Source of the DNA: Sphagnum compactum
Lineage: Eukaryota; Bryophyta; Sphagnopsida; Sphagnales
Direction: 5' to 3'
Length of the DNA: 64,000 nucleotides
Assembly: GCA_965153455.1 (NCBI GenBank)
Contig: OZ234499.1
Span: 124,001 to 188,000 of the forward strand
The notes under the pieces were generated by a model. The model made no database searches and was not told where the DNA came from. It saw nothing but the letters and a program-made list of their open reading frames with translations. Both the position numbers and the translations under genes were made by a program. The stretch's first letter is position 1; each line of letters opens with the position of its first letter. This document shows positions 1-11,720 of the stretch, one piece after another.

Positions 1-66
1 AGCACTTGATTATGTCTATCCATGTGAACCTGTTAAACTTTATCACATTTGAAAACTGTCTATCTA

Positions 67-345
67 ATGACTGATTGAAAACATGTATCTACAAAGACAA
101 TTCCATTCAATATACTGTGGGAGCAGCATCAGCTCTTATGTGAAATTATAGGAAAAACGAACCACTTGGAGGGCTGCAAGGAGGGAAGACACACTGTAAC
201 TTAATTCATGTACATTATCTTTTTGACTGGTTGAAAACATATATCTACAAAGAAAATTCCATTGAACATATGGTTGGAGCACCATCATCTCTCATGTGAA
301 ATTATGGGGAAACAAAGGACTTGGAAGGCCACAAGGAGTATGCTG
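67..345. repeat. Diverged tandem direct repeat, two copies of about 120 bp
   Basis: A block at about 67-185 is repeated at about 221-343, offset by about 154 bases. Shared segments include the strings gattgaaaacatgtatctac / ggttgaaaacatatatctac, then an aattccatt core, then tctcatgtgaaattat and a cttgga-ggc-caaggag tail. The copies differ at many single bases, so the duplication is old. No coding potential is seen in either copy. Confidence 0.75.
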
Positions 346-3300
346 AAGGCCATAATCTAACTAATTTGGGCAGGATGAACTGAACACCCGCAGCGAACTT
401 TGTGGGCATCAATACAATACCGTGCACTGTCCTGTGTATTTGTACTGCATGTTCTGTTTTGCAGAACACACTTCATGTTTGGCAATGCATAACAAAAAGT
501 TTTGATTTTTGTTACAAGTGGTGACAGTTGCAGGACCAAGTGCTCAGTACTAGCCTAGTTCCAGCCACAATGCTGCAGCATTCTCTTAATTTCTGCCCTC
601 GTCTGTCCAATCCTGCAGCACCACAATGTGGATGCCACACCGGGCTCCACATTGACTTCTGCAAAGTTTAATGGGGAGAGTGTTTAATGTCCTGCCTAGT
701 TTGGGCTGTGCCTTGGTGGATAGAGGACAAAGTGTATCTTCACCATTAGTGCAGGCTTGTATAAATATTGTGGGTGTTTCTTGATTATTAGTGTGGACCC
801 AAGTATTTGCAGGGAAAAGGTGTAGTGATCTCAAATCACTACAGATTCTTGGTTGATGAATGGGAAATATAACCTTTGCTCTAGGTTTCAAACAACACTT
901 GAAATTGGTAAACTTTGCAACACTAGAAGTTAAAGTAAGTCAACTCCCTATTTTGTCATGAAGCTAAAGTATTATATTATGGTATAAAATCATACATGTT
1001 GCCCCCTCTCTCTTACAAGTAGATCATTACCTACAGTTTGTTTTGTAATATTACCAGTCTACTCACCTCCAAGAAGCCTCAATCATTCATTGAAAATTCT
1101 CATGTTTTCAAAATTGGGCTAAGCCCATCCTAGTCAAGTTTGGCCTCAAATTTCAATGGTGGCATTTTCAGGTCTGAATCAATCTTTTGATGTTTGTTTT
1201 AATAAATCTGAGACAAGGTTTAGGTGGAGATGTTTATTTTTGCTGTGTATTTTATTTTTCTTTGAGTTTGTGATCAAAATGTAAGGTACATGAGTAAACT
1301 TTTCTCAATGTCAATCTGACCCAAGTCACACTTGTTTAATCTTTAAAAGATAAACAAAATGAAATTTACTACAATAACATTTGTAGGATTAAACCTAAAT
1401 CAATAGGCAAATCCACACCTAACATGTACAACATTTAGACTACACTTTGTACATTAAATTCACATCCTAGAAAATCTGTCTCATTGCAAGGACTGAACTA
1501 GGCTAGTTTTGTCAGATCTTGTTTTCAATTTAAGATTTCTTATCTTTCCTTAGCTCAGATGTTGCTATCATGATCCAAAATTTAAATTCATGTCTACATG
1601 GTTTTCTACTTTTCAACTGCCCAAGTATGCATTTCATATATAGTTATATCCGGATAAATTTTCAGATAAATTGTTGGAACTGGGACCCCGTGGACAGTCG
1701 ACTATTAGCCTGCACAGATCTACAAAGGTGTTCTCGCAGAGTAGATTGGGCCACAAGTTACACAATGCAAGGTAACTGCACATGCACTGATCAGGCTGTC
1801 AGTTACACAAGCTAAATGACTGCACATGCACTCTCATTAGACTGAACTAACTAAATGGCTGCTTATGCACTCATTAGTATGAATTGGAAGTTGCTCTAGC
1901 TGAACAGCTGCCCCTTCATCTGCCCCTTCTGTTTTTTTGCTATTTTAGTGTTAGACAGTCTGCTTTCTTTTTGCGGTTGCTCAGGTTATGCTTACTAATG
2001 GTCTCTGCAACATGTTTTACTAGGGTGAAAGTATCACCTGGTTGTATGTCCTCTGTTGTGAGAATTGTACCAAAGCTTGGGGAAAGAGCATGTAATTTTT
2101 TGTGTGCAGGAATGGGCTGGCCCTAATCAGACATGGCCTTACAATGGTCAAGTCTTTTTCATAGTCCTCTGCCAAAATTGCTGGTTTGTTTCTGCCATTA
2201 AGCTCCCATACCACAGCTATTGTATTTTGACCTATTCTGGGAGTCTGGGAATCTCTTTGTAAGTGATTGTTTTCATGCAATTTGCAGGTAAAATGACAAC
2301 TATGAGTGTGGGATTTGTTTTCAGAACTTGCTTTTGGCATCACTCATATTATAGAGGTTACTGGCTCAGAAGCTCATGAAGATGTGAGTGTTGCTTTACT
2401 TTTCTCTGTGTTTTCTATAGAACTTCTCTGGAGTATAGAGATGTATGTGCTAAAAAGTGTATAGAGTTGTGATTATTGCAGTTTGAATGAGGGTAGTAAA
2501 AGTGTATTGACATTCTTTTAGCTATGTCTCTTCCATGCAAGCTAACATCATGATTGAGTCTTCTGGTTGCTTGTGGACATGTAGCAGAAATTCTGGGTGC
2601 AGATTTCGTATTTTGGTTCCCCAAAATTTTGTTAGCTATGTGCCTACAGTGGTAGCTGAATTGAGTCTTCTGGAACCTCTGGAAATGTGGCAGAACTCTG
2701 AATACAAATTTTGTATGTTTCTTTTCCAAAAAATTTGAGAAGATAATTGTAGATGTACCTATTTACACCTAATGCTGAGAGCTAATGCAGTCAGTGGGGA
2801 GTAATTGCAGTTAATCGCTGCCATTTTTTATGAAGGTGATAATAAGCTACACACTTTGTACACCTGACAAAACTGCATTGTGAGCTGGAAGGAGGGGCCT
2901 TGTGATGCTATGTGAGAGAAAAATGTAGACTGTGCAATAGAAGACACAAAGGGTTGGGGAAAATGCAATGAGCATGACTTTGCCAACCTATCTGTTGGGC
3001 AAAGAAAATATCAGCTAATATCTGTAGTTGGGTTGCCAATTTGAGTCACAACTCATGAGACTAGACCATTGCCAAGGCTTTGAAGAGAAATTACAAGTAT
3101 GCTGATGCCACCAAGAGATTCATTGTACTCATTTTGAAAAGTCATGTCATTCTCTGTACAACAGCATGTGAGATACCAGATTAATTGTCCATATAGTTCA
3201 TGCTACATCAGTTACAGAATATGGACTCATGAAAACATGGCTAGTTGAAAGTGAGGTCCAATATGTGACTGAAGAAGGTGACAACTGCCAATCGAAAATA

Positions 3301-4718
3301 GGTCAATTTTCATAGTTCACATGCCCCTTGAGTTGCTTTGATCGCCTGCACATTGTAGACATGCAGCCATTGTGTTCCATGTGGATTGGATTCTCTCTCT
3401 GCTGGGATTTATGGAAATAGCATAACATTGACTCTAGTCCTGGAAGACGTGAGTTGATTACTAAGCAATTCAAGTATGGTGGTCCTTTACTGGCAAGGTG
3501 ATGATGTCATGTGCAATAGCCAAAAACAAATAACATGCAAAAGGAGTGGCTTCCATATTTAGTGCACTGAGCTTATCAAGCTAGTTTTTAAATTGTGTCT
3601 CCTAGAACACTGCACCTATTGCACTCACAGCTAAAAGAAGCTATTTGAGTTTTGCTGCCATCCCGAGTGAGTATATTATCTCAATCCATATCTTTTTACA
3701 CCTTCATGGGCTGCAAAAGGTTTGAAGGCAAACTTCTTGTGCAACATGTGTGGTTCCCATAGCAGAGGAAAGGCACGCATGACATCTTTGGCACGCGAGA
3801 CCCTGATGTTGGATAAGACCTCTGAAGACCAATGTTAACCTCACTGCAACCTCCCACATTGATTATTGACCAATTCTGTTCACAAATCCAACTTTCTCTA
3901 AACCAAAACACTACGCACCCATCCATCAGTTTGGGCATAATTTCACTTGTCACTGAAGGACAGAACTTCTTGTAAAGATCAATTAAACTTAGTTCAAAGA
4001 CCAAAACCAATAACTCCATACCAAAATGAATTCTCTAGAGTTGTATATACTATCCATTGAACAGAAGACTATGTGGCACACATGCATAAAAACATCCATT
4101 TCCTCACCCTCTACACACTTCGAGTATGCATAGTAATACTATAGTCAGAAAACTTCCCTCCAAGTGACTGTTCACATGTTGAATGGTAAGACCTTGGACA
4201 CTGATGACCCTCAGCACACCTTTTGGGGTTGCCCCTGCCGTTGCACAGAGGGAAAAATGCTAGCTACAACTCAAAACTTTGTGAAAGTGCTTCCAGGGAT
4301 GTCATATTTTTTTCTGCAGAAACCCTCAGCCATTATCCAGATTTTGCATTGTCCAACCCCGCCTATTTCAGCACCTACAAAGGATTTTTTTGTGAAAAAA
4401 TTGGCCCTAATTTCGCCAGATTTCCGAAAATAGAAAAATAAAACGAAGGTTGAAACAAGGATCACAATAACAAAAATAGAAAATTTAATAGCCAGCTTTC
4501 TACATCAGGTTCCATCATGTAGCCAAAATATAAACAGATCTTAAATTTTTCTACTTTCACATGTGGTATATGGCCAAATTTGGCTAAATCTTCTTGTGGA
4601 TGATCGCCAGTTTGGCTACATCACAAAATTGGGTAAAAACAAAACCCTCGCACTGAGGAGGACCTGAAACAGAGAAACAGATAGATAAGGGAGAAAAGCA
4701 GGCCGACCCAAGGCAGCG
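346..4718. other. Intergenic stretch without a recognisable gene
   Basis: Only short open frames of 60-107 codons occur, on both strands, and none matches a family I recognise. The longest, on the minus strand at 3696-4019 (107 codons), has no domain signature and no supporting splice context. Sequence just before 4719 is moderately GC-rich and probably holds the promoter and 5' leader of the next gene. Confidence 0.5.
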
Positions 4719-6519
4719 ATGGGGGATTTCATTAGCCATCGCCATTTGGGATGCTCGTTCTTCAGTCGAGCAGCACCCCGCAATGTTCTTGTCTCCAGTA
4801 AGCTTCCAGTTCCCTTTTCTTCCCTTTTCTTTTCTGAGTATTTCGGATGTTTCCCATTTCCCCATATCTTCCTCGCCTTCACAATTTCCATGGACAGTCA
4901 ACGGCCTTCCGCTGCATTACGAAATTCACGAGCACTCGGTTTTGATTCTGTAGCGTAGACATACATTGTGAATTTCACGACCATAAAAGTGTGAACATGA
5001 GAAATCAAAGAGAATCAAGAGGAGGATTGAAACCATGAGAAATCAAAAGACAATCAAGAGGAGAGTTGCAAATCAGGTTCTCTTGTTGAACTATGTTTGT
5101 TGTTGTTGAGCACTGGAAGAAAAAAACTGGCAATCTCCAAAGTAGTGCATGAGAACTATTGGATGAGCAGAAAAATCATGCCTTGCACACCAGAAGACTA
5201 GAGCAATGGTCTGTCATTTCTCATGTCTCTGTTCTTTGGTTGCAATAAATCTCTTGCAACATGGTGGCAATCAATCCAATGTGTGTGTCCCACACAGCAG
5301 ACCACATTTGTGGAAAACCTAGAAAACTGCACCATGTATGCTTAGTAATGTGCAAACTGTAAACCCTCTTCTCTTTCTACAGATTGTTTATAGCCTTCCC
5401 AATTCATGGTTCAATTTTGCAACTTTCATCAGGTTTTGTGATCCTGTCTATATTTTCAGCAGCATACACATTCTGTAGTTTTGTGATGAATCTGGATTCT
5501 TTGACCTGATTGTTGATAGAGTGAAGGGTTTGTATTGGATGCATGGTAGAACTTGTGCAAAAGTGCACAGTAGGATTTTTGGTGTTCTCACATTGTTGAA
5601 TTTTACCGTGGAATTTGATGTCAGGACATTGTGGAGGACAAACTTATGGGTTTGCTGTAGCACATGTGACAGGAATGAACAACATTAGGGCTTTGCAAGC
5701 AAAGGGTGGAGGTGCGGAGTTCAAAAGAAGAAATTGAGTTAGAGAGTTAGAATTAGGTATAGAGATCCACTAATTTGAGGGTTTAGGGTTAAGGGGTCCT
5801 CTTGGTAAGAAATCAAATTTGTGTCATCTTGGTTTTGCAGTTTTGGTTACTCCTCCTTGTTTTGTGTGAAAGTTGTGACAAGATTGGAATTGTTGCAGGT
5901 GTTGAGAATGGCCCACCAGAGGATCACTACTTCAACAGAATCAAATCGGTACACATTGTGAACCCTAGCTGTCTGTTCAAGATCCATTTGCCCTGTTATG
6001 AGTTTACTGATCTTTTCACAGGAATGAGAGGTGCAATGTGACCTGTTCCATAGTAACAAATGTTACCATCCCTTGTTGAAGAACTCTGTTCCTGAAGGAC
6101 TGGTGCACATAATATCAGGGGGAGACAGAGCCCAACATTCCTTGTGACTCATGCAAAGGCAGGGGCTGGCTACTCTGTGATTTTTGCAATGGCCAAAAAA
6201 CAAATGTGCAAGTGAGGGCCAACCGATTCTACCGACGCTGTCCTACTTGTCGAGCTGTAAGTTCTTGTCTCTGCTAAAATCAAACACAACTCCTTTTAAG
6301 AGTGTTGTTTGAGCTCTCAAGACAGCTCTCAAGACTGGTAGGTTTGGTAGTGTGCATTCTTCAAGTGCACATAAGTAACTAAACCTCCAGTAAGCTAATG
6401 GAATGTGCTCTTGTTGGTTGGTTTGTCGTGAGCAGGTTGGGGTTCTCATCTGTCCTCAGTGTAAGGTATTCAAGTGTGTCACATTTGCAGATGGAACTGA
6501 TGCTGGTCTTGAGTTGTAG
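4719..6519 (+). CDS. Small plastid DnaJ-type cysteine-rich (BSD2-like) zinc-domain protein, four exons
   Basis: Proposed exons are 4719-4797, 5899-5948, 6119-6256 and 6436-6519, giving 116 residues. All junctions are GT-AG with matching phases (1, 0, 0). Residues 44-103 are diagnostic: four CxxC pairs at C52/C55, C63/C66, C84/C87 and C95/C98, with CDSCKGRGW, LLCDFCNGQ and RRCPTCRA. These match the plant DnaJ cysteine-rich superfamily of about 110 residues (Arabidopsis At1g22630 type), which binds zinc but lacks a J domain. Relatives such as BSD2 act as chloroplast assembly chaperones; the partner of this subgroup is not established from sequence. Residues 1-27 are basic and rich in Ser, Phe and Arg and have no acidic residue after Asp3, fitting a short plastid transit peptide. 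Exons 3 and 4 are secure. Exon 1 was chosen because its phase-1 donor fits exon 2 and is less certain. Confidence 0.8.
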
Positions 6520-8700
6520 AGATTCTACAGAACTCTTCATCTCATAAGATTTCCACTTTTGCGCTCTTTGTATTGTCTGATCTTCTAGCTGAGTGTAACC
6601 ATACTTTCTGGCCTATTGAGAGATTAGTCACTGATGAGTTGTTTAAAGCTTTTGTCAGCAAGAAAAATGCACAGCTCATCAAGGAACCCTTTGATCTCTG
6701 GAAACAGTTCCTGAGAAACACAGCAAGATATGAATACTCAGCAGCCCAATTTTCACTGAATTTGTTCAGTGTTCAATAGCAAAAGCATGGCACACATGTG
6801 AAAACCTCTGTATTTATTATTTATTGATTCCCTCTCCAATTGCTACTGCAGAATGTGGCCTAGAGATGAATTGAGGCCACCTTCCATGGCAATGTAATTT
6901 GGCCAAAACTGACACAACATTTGTTTGGTTACCTTACATGCTTTTTGTATACTCCCTCTCTCTCCCAATATCTATGAGATCATCTCTTGTGGCAAACTGG
7001 GTATGCATGAGGTGCAGTCACATTGCTTGGAAAAAACACCCAAATACTTTCTTTTTGTGGGATTCACAATACATTCTAAAATTTACTGACCAAATCTTGC
7101 ATGTTTAACACAGAGTTTGCAATCCTCTTCAGTTGAAATCTATAATGTAATGACTGATAAACTGGCAGAAATCTATATCTAATGTGATATTGCCAATTCA
7201 AAGGTGGTTTGCAAATGAATTCATTTTCAAAATTTTGTTCTGATTTTATCAGATTTTTTTAATAATAAAACTGCAAAGTGTTTTTGAATTTTTACTTCAA
7301 ATGTTCTGACATGCAGAATTAGGTTAAAAATTGCACTTCTGTAAAGAGGCTTTTGTAAGTAAAAGAAATGAAAAGAAAAAAAAGGCAGAAAAAGGAAAAT
7401 GATGAACATACAACTCGAAATCAGAACATTATGGAACTGGCAGATCTAGACGGTGGAAAGTTACTTGGAATTGACAAGGCAGAAAAAGACTCCCTAAAAG
7501 TGTTGCAACATGGAAAGGCTTCCCCTCATGCAAGGGTGTTTCCTAGAGAAGCTAAAATTTATGTGAGGATAATTAAACGAAAGATATAGAAGATAATGAA
7601 GAGGAAACCTTCAAAGATGGACATCTTCGAAATGTCAGATTTGAATCCTTCAGTTTTGCAATCTCTTACTAGGAAATCCTGATTTAGTCTTAGTACCACA
7701 AATATACAATGTTTAGAAGCAACCAAAAATTCCAGGGTTTTGACAATGTTACCAGTGCAGGTTCTTGTTCACCTAAGGATTATGCACCACATGCAGTTTC
7801 ACTTTAGCCTTCCTTTAGTGCAGACTTTTTGTGGAGCATGCCAGGTTTGTGGGGCCCAGTGATGACGTTCCGCTGGCGTTTTCGTCCTGTGGCTGCATAC
7901 TGCAATACCCAGAATTAGTATTATTCCTCTATCATGCCCAAGCGACGGTCGCTATTGCATAACGCCTTTTGCATGTGTCTGATGTCTGGAGTAGAGCAGA
8001 GTTTCTGTGGTCGTGGATTATGGTGGAAGCGTAAATCACCCCAAAATTCCTATGATTTCAAGTCAATGCTGGTGTGTCTTGGGAGGAAGTTTGTCCATTT
8101 AGCTTCTCATTTGTGCGGGCTGCATGCCCAGAACCCGCGAGGTTCCTGGGTCCCAGTAATGACGTTTTGTGGATGTGTTCTTCAAGCGGCTGAGAACCCG
8201 GAAGTTATTCTTCTTCATCTATCATGTCCAAGCTAACATCACTACCAACGTCATGCATTGGCCCTTGCGGGAATTCATAAGGCAACCTTACGTGTCAACA
8301 ACTGGATGATACCTTCTTACATCACCAACTGATGTGTTGTTGTCTTGTCTTACACAAATTGTCACAACATCTTGGACCTATATATTTTGATTTCACTCCT
8401 TGAATTATGTAGCTTGGTCCATGCTAATTTTAATTAAAGTGGAATTTTAGTGCTTTAAGGTTGTGCATCAAAGTTATAGAACCTGATATAGTGATCATGG
8501 TTCTGTCTGTTGATGAATTTAATTTTGCCCATGTGAAATTCATCCACACAGTCAACACCATATTCATATGATCGATTCCATCCATGAACACAATTTCATT
8601 CATGTCATCAATGTCTTCATCCATGTAATTTGTTCATCATCCATGTTATCAAATTTCATATATGATTTCATGATTCAATGAAGTTCATCCTCAAGCCTCA
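6520..8700. other. Intergenic stretch, 3' region of the zinc-domain gene, then unannotated DNA
   Basis: No coding sequence is recognised. The first few hundred bases probably include the 3' untranslated region of the gene ending at 6519. The 100-codon plus-strand frame at 7934-8236 overlaps one copy of a diverged repeat and resembles no known protein. Sequence at about 8520-8730 is low in complexity, with many short catcc/tcatc words. Confidence 0.45.
7838..8236. repeat. Diverged direct repeat, period about 296 bp
   Basis: The segment at about 7855-7945 (agtgatgacgtt ... ctatcatgcccaagc) recurs at about 8150-8236 (agtaatgacgtt ... ctatcatgtccaagc). A ctgcat string and a ggg-cccagt lead-in are also shared. 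Identity is moderate. The unit is GC-richer than its surroundings and may be the remnant of an unidentified mobile element. Confidence 0.5.
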
Positions 8701-8729
8701 TACATATTGAATTTCATCCATGTAATAGA

Positions 8730-10160
8730 ATTTTTTTTTTCTGGTGCAAATTTTTGCCAAAAGGCTCATGGAAATTAAGGCCTATGAAAGGGATAAAAGG
8801 AAAATGGGTTCAAAAAACATTGATGGCATCACCAAATTTTTACGAGTCATTGATGTGTGCAATCACAAGCACCCTTCCATCATGACAATGCAAAACTTAT
8901 TTGTGTAAGTAAATTGTTTTGACAATCCCATGAAACATTGGTATGATGGGTCTGGGTGAGAGATGACAAATTACATGTGTGAGCAATTGTTGTAGTTAGG
9001 CAAGTTTTCTTTCTTTGAATGTAGATGAAATTATTATTATTGATATTCAATCTTGCCTTCAATACATGTGTATGTGATGCATGCATGGAAAAGAAAGGTG
9101 GAAACGTAGATAATCTTATTACTGCAATTGTTCAATCCCTCATGTAACAAGGGGGTTTAACTTTTTAAAAAAATAGGCACAAGGCTCATTTGTTTTAATG
9201 CTGATGGGGCCTCTGTTCCCCAAGGTAACCACACTAGAATGACATTCAATTGAAGGAGAAATGTTATCCTTACATGATGGGACAATATTGCATGACCCAT
9301 GAGATGAATCTTGATGTTCAACTTTTGTCAAATTTACCCATGGTGTCTAAATTGGAAGATTTCTTATAATCATTGTATTCATATGTCTCTAGCTCCCCTA
9401 AGCAACATTTGGAATTCATTAAACTTGCCAATATCATGCAAACAAAGAGGTTAAAATTTTTGCAAAATGTGAAAAACTCCATGGATAAACATGTTGGAGC
9501 CTTTGAAACATGTGATGATAAAGTAGAAGACATTGGTCATAGGATAATGTTTATGTTACTCAAACAAGGTTGAATCTAGACCTCCTTTGTGATTTGCAGA
9601 CATTGTTTAATGAAAAAGTGAAAATAGGTTTTGTCTTATTTACTATCATTGTTGGAGGCAGTCAATGCCTTAATCAAATTTGCATAATGGAAAGATGTTT
9701 TGTAACAATAATATGATCTAAGAATTAACTACCAACATGACCACTTCCAAGTGTTTTCAAATGTGGTGGAAAATAGTTCCACCACAATCCTCCAAAGTGG
9801 GTGAAACTCTCACTATTGTAGGTTGCAAAACCTTTGAATGCTAGCCTTTTAAAATTGTCAATGCGCTTCTTTAAGCTTGCCATGAAGATGCAAGCGCCAA
9901 AGGCCATGGCTAAACCATTTGATATTAATCCAATGATCAAGTTGTGGGTAACAATTAGCAACAATGGCTTGCTCACTCAACAGCTAATGAATACTTGAAG
10001 CATGCTAAAATTGCAGTGTTGTCAATGTTCGGATTTGTAAAAGATGAAAGGACTTTCTCCGCACTTGCATTCAGAAAAGAAAAATTGCATAACCAATTAA
10101 ATTAGCATTTGAGCATAACTATCTGCATGTTTGCACAAGACTTTTATACTCAAAATAACT
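8730..10160 (+). pseudogene. Decayed hAT-family transposase
   Basis: Fragments of a hAT-type transposase occur in order on the plus strand in shifting frames with many stops. At about 9375-9480 a fragment reads SYVSSSPKQHLEFIKLANIM, a signature of plant hAT-like proteins just after the catalytic core. At about 9640-9690 a fragment reads SLLEAVNALIKFA. At about 10010-10100 the C-terminal dimerisation region reads MFGFVKDERTFSALAF followed by RKEKLHNQLN. An N-proximal fragment lies near 8730-8880. Many frameshifts and in-frame stops separate the pieces, so no functional transposase can be made. Terminal inverted repeats were not found by eye. Family assignment rests on remembered consensus and is fairly firm for the C-terminal part. 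Confidence 0.65.
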
Positions 10161-11069
10161 TTTTTTATCACAAGGCCATTACAACTTGAAAAAATCAGAA
10201 AGTTTGAATTGATGCTATTACTTAGCAAGTTATGCTCTTCTCACAACCCAAGCCTCCAATGTTCATGCTTTCACAATCTGGACTAGTCTAGTTAATCATG
10301 ATTGTGTTTGGTCCTTTAAGAGGTTATGAAGTTTATTGACACTTGGATGTGAAGGATGGGACTTTGAATTGCATTAGGCAAAGTTTGATATCAAATTGGG
10401 GTTCAACTTCCTCTCTAAATGTTCATGTTTAACTTGTACGGTTAAAATTTTGAAATTGGATGTATTAATATTATTTTTTGTGTTCGTTTCCTTCATTTTC
10501 AACAACGGAGCCACATTCTCCACTAGTTTTTTTAGTCAGTGCTAGTTAGATCGACTTGAAAAATTTTGTGAACATCACTTGAACTTATTTCTTATAACCA
10601 CTTAAGGCTATTTTGAAATATCCATGTTTGCCAAAAACTGGTTGTTGATCAAGAAGCCACCTAATCCCCTATCAAAATTACAGAAGAAGCCTAACACATA
10701 TCATATTGCATATCAGAGGACGTTTCCTATTGCGACTTGCGGACATTTTATATTTTACTTTTTAAAGATCCTGGTGTGGTCCATTGCCTCCATTATGTAC
10801 TTACAAGCTACTGCAAAGATGCCTTCCAGGTGACTGAGTGACTGGTACTTAATACTTACGCGAGCGAAAAAACCCCGCTCAGAAAGTGAAGTCGGACTCT
10901 TAGTCGACGATTTCAAAGGATAGCTCTCCTTGTCCAGCCTGCTCTGCAATTGCTGAAGGACTAGTTTTTTCAGAGCTGTAGTAGTAATTCTTTTTGCTGA
11001 GTCCACCCGGAATAGTCTAAGAGGAAACACAATCGAAATCGCCTTTTCTTCAAGGACGGCTGAGAACCT
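10161..11069. other. Spacer upstream of the nitroreductase gene
   Basis: The left part is AT-rich like the surrounding desert. From about 10840 the sequence becomes GC-richer and keeps this composition through the downstream ORF, so the compositional island begins roughly 230 bases before the start codon. No TATA box can be assigned with confidence. Confidence 0.4.
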
Positions 11070-11720
11070 ATGGCTGATTTCGACCAACTTGTCAAAGCCC
11101 GGCATTCGACGCGCAGATTCCTGTCTACACCGGTGCCACGAACTTTGCTCAACGAATCTCTGGCATTAGCGCAGTTCGCACCGTCAAATTCAAACATACA
11201 GCCATGGCATGTCCTGATTGCGGACGGAGTCCGAAGAGATCGACTCAAAGAGGCGTTGATGACGGAAGCCAAGCGAGGGGCCCCCAACGTCCCTCAACTA
11301 CCCGAGGAGTTTAAGCACTTTCGACAGGAACTGGGAGCAGAAGTGTACGGAGCAATGGGGATTGCGCGGGAGGACAAAGCAAGCAGAGCCGTGGCAGTGC
11401 TACGGAATTACGAATTCTTTGGCGCACCTGTGGTGGCAATCATCTGCATACACCAAGATCTGGGACGTGCGGATGATATGAGTGTTGGAATGTATGTGCA
11501 AACCCTACTGTTAGCGCTCACCGAACGCGGCCTAGGCACCATCTGTGAGGTATCGCTAGCGGGCTACTCCGACACACTGCGCACGGAGCTAAACATTCAG
11601 CCGGAGTTGGCCATCATTTGTGGCATAGCAATTGGTTACGCGGACCCTGACTTTCCTGGTAACCATCTGCATGTAGGTCGTGCACCTGTAGAGCACAATG
11701 TTGTTTATCTCGACTCTTAG
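11070..11720 (+). CDS. Nitroreductase-family flavoprotein, single exon, possible horizontal transfer
   Basis: A 216-codon ORF with no intron encodes a complete NAD(P)H:FMN nitroreductase-family protein. The N-terminal FMN phosphate-binding motif is ARHSTRRF (residues 9-16), followed by FAPSNSNIQPWHVLIADG (about 36-53), which lines the flavin site. The region ALTERGLGTICEVSLAGY (about 150-167) and the C-terminal ICGIAIGYADPDFPGN (about 183-198) complete the fold. Length and motif order are standard for the family. Members reduce nitroaromatics or quinones in a two-electron step; the physiological substrate here is unknown. No transit peptide or signal peptide is visible, so it is probably cytosolic. 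The ORF is clearly GC-richer than the 35 kb around it. The overall wording is closest, from memory, to ascomycete and basidiomycete proteins, which suggests acquisition from a fungus; a bacterial source is also possible. Confidence 0.92.
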   Translation: MADFDQLVKARHSTRRFLSTPVPRTLLNESLALAQFAPSNSNIQPWHVLIADGVRRDRLKEALMTEAKRGAPNVPQLPEEFKHFRQELGAEVYGAMGIAREDKASRAVAVLRNYEFFGAPVVAIICIHQDLGRADDMSVGMYVQTLLLALTERGLGTICEVSLAGYSDTLRTELNIQPELAIICGIAIGYADPDFPGNHLHVGRAPVEHNVVYLDS

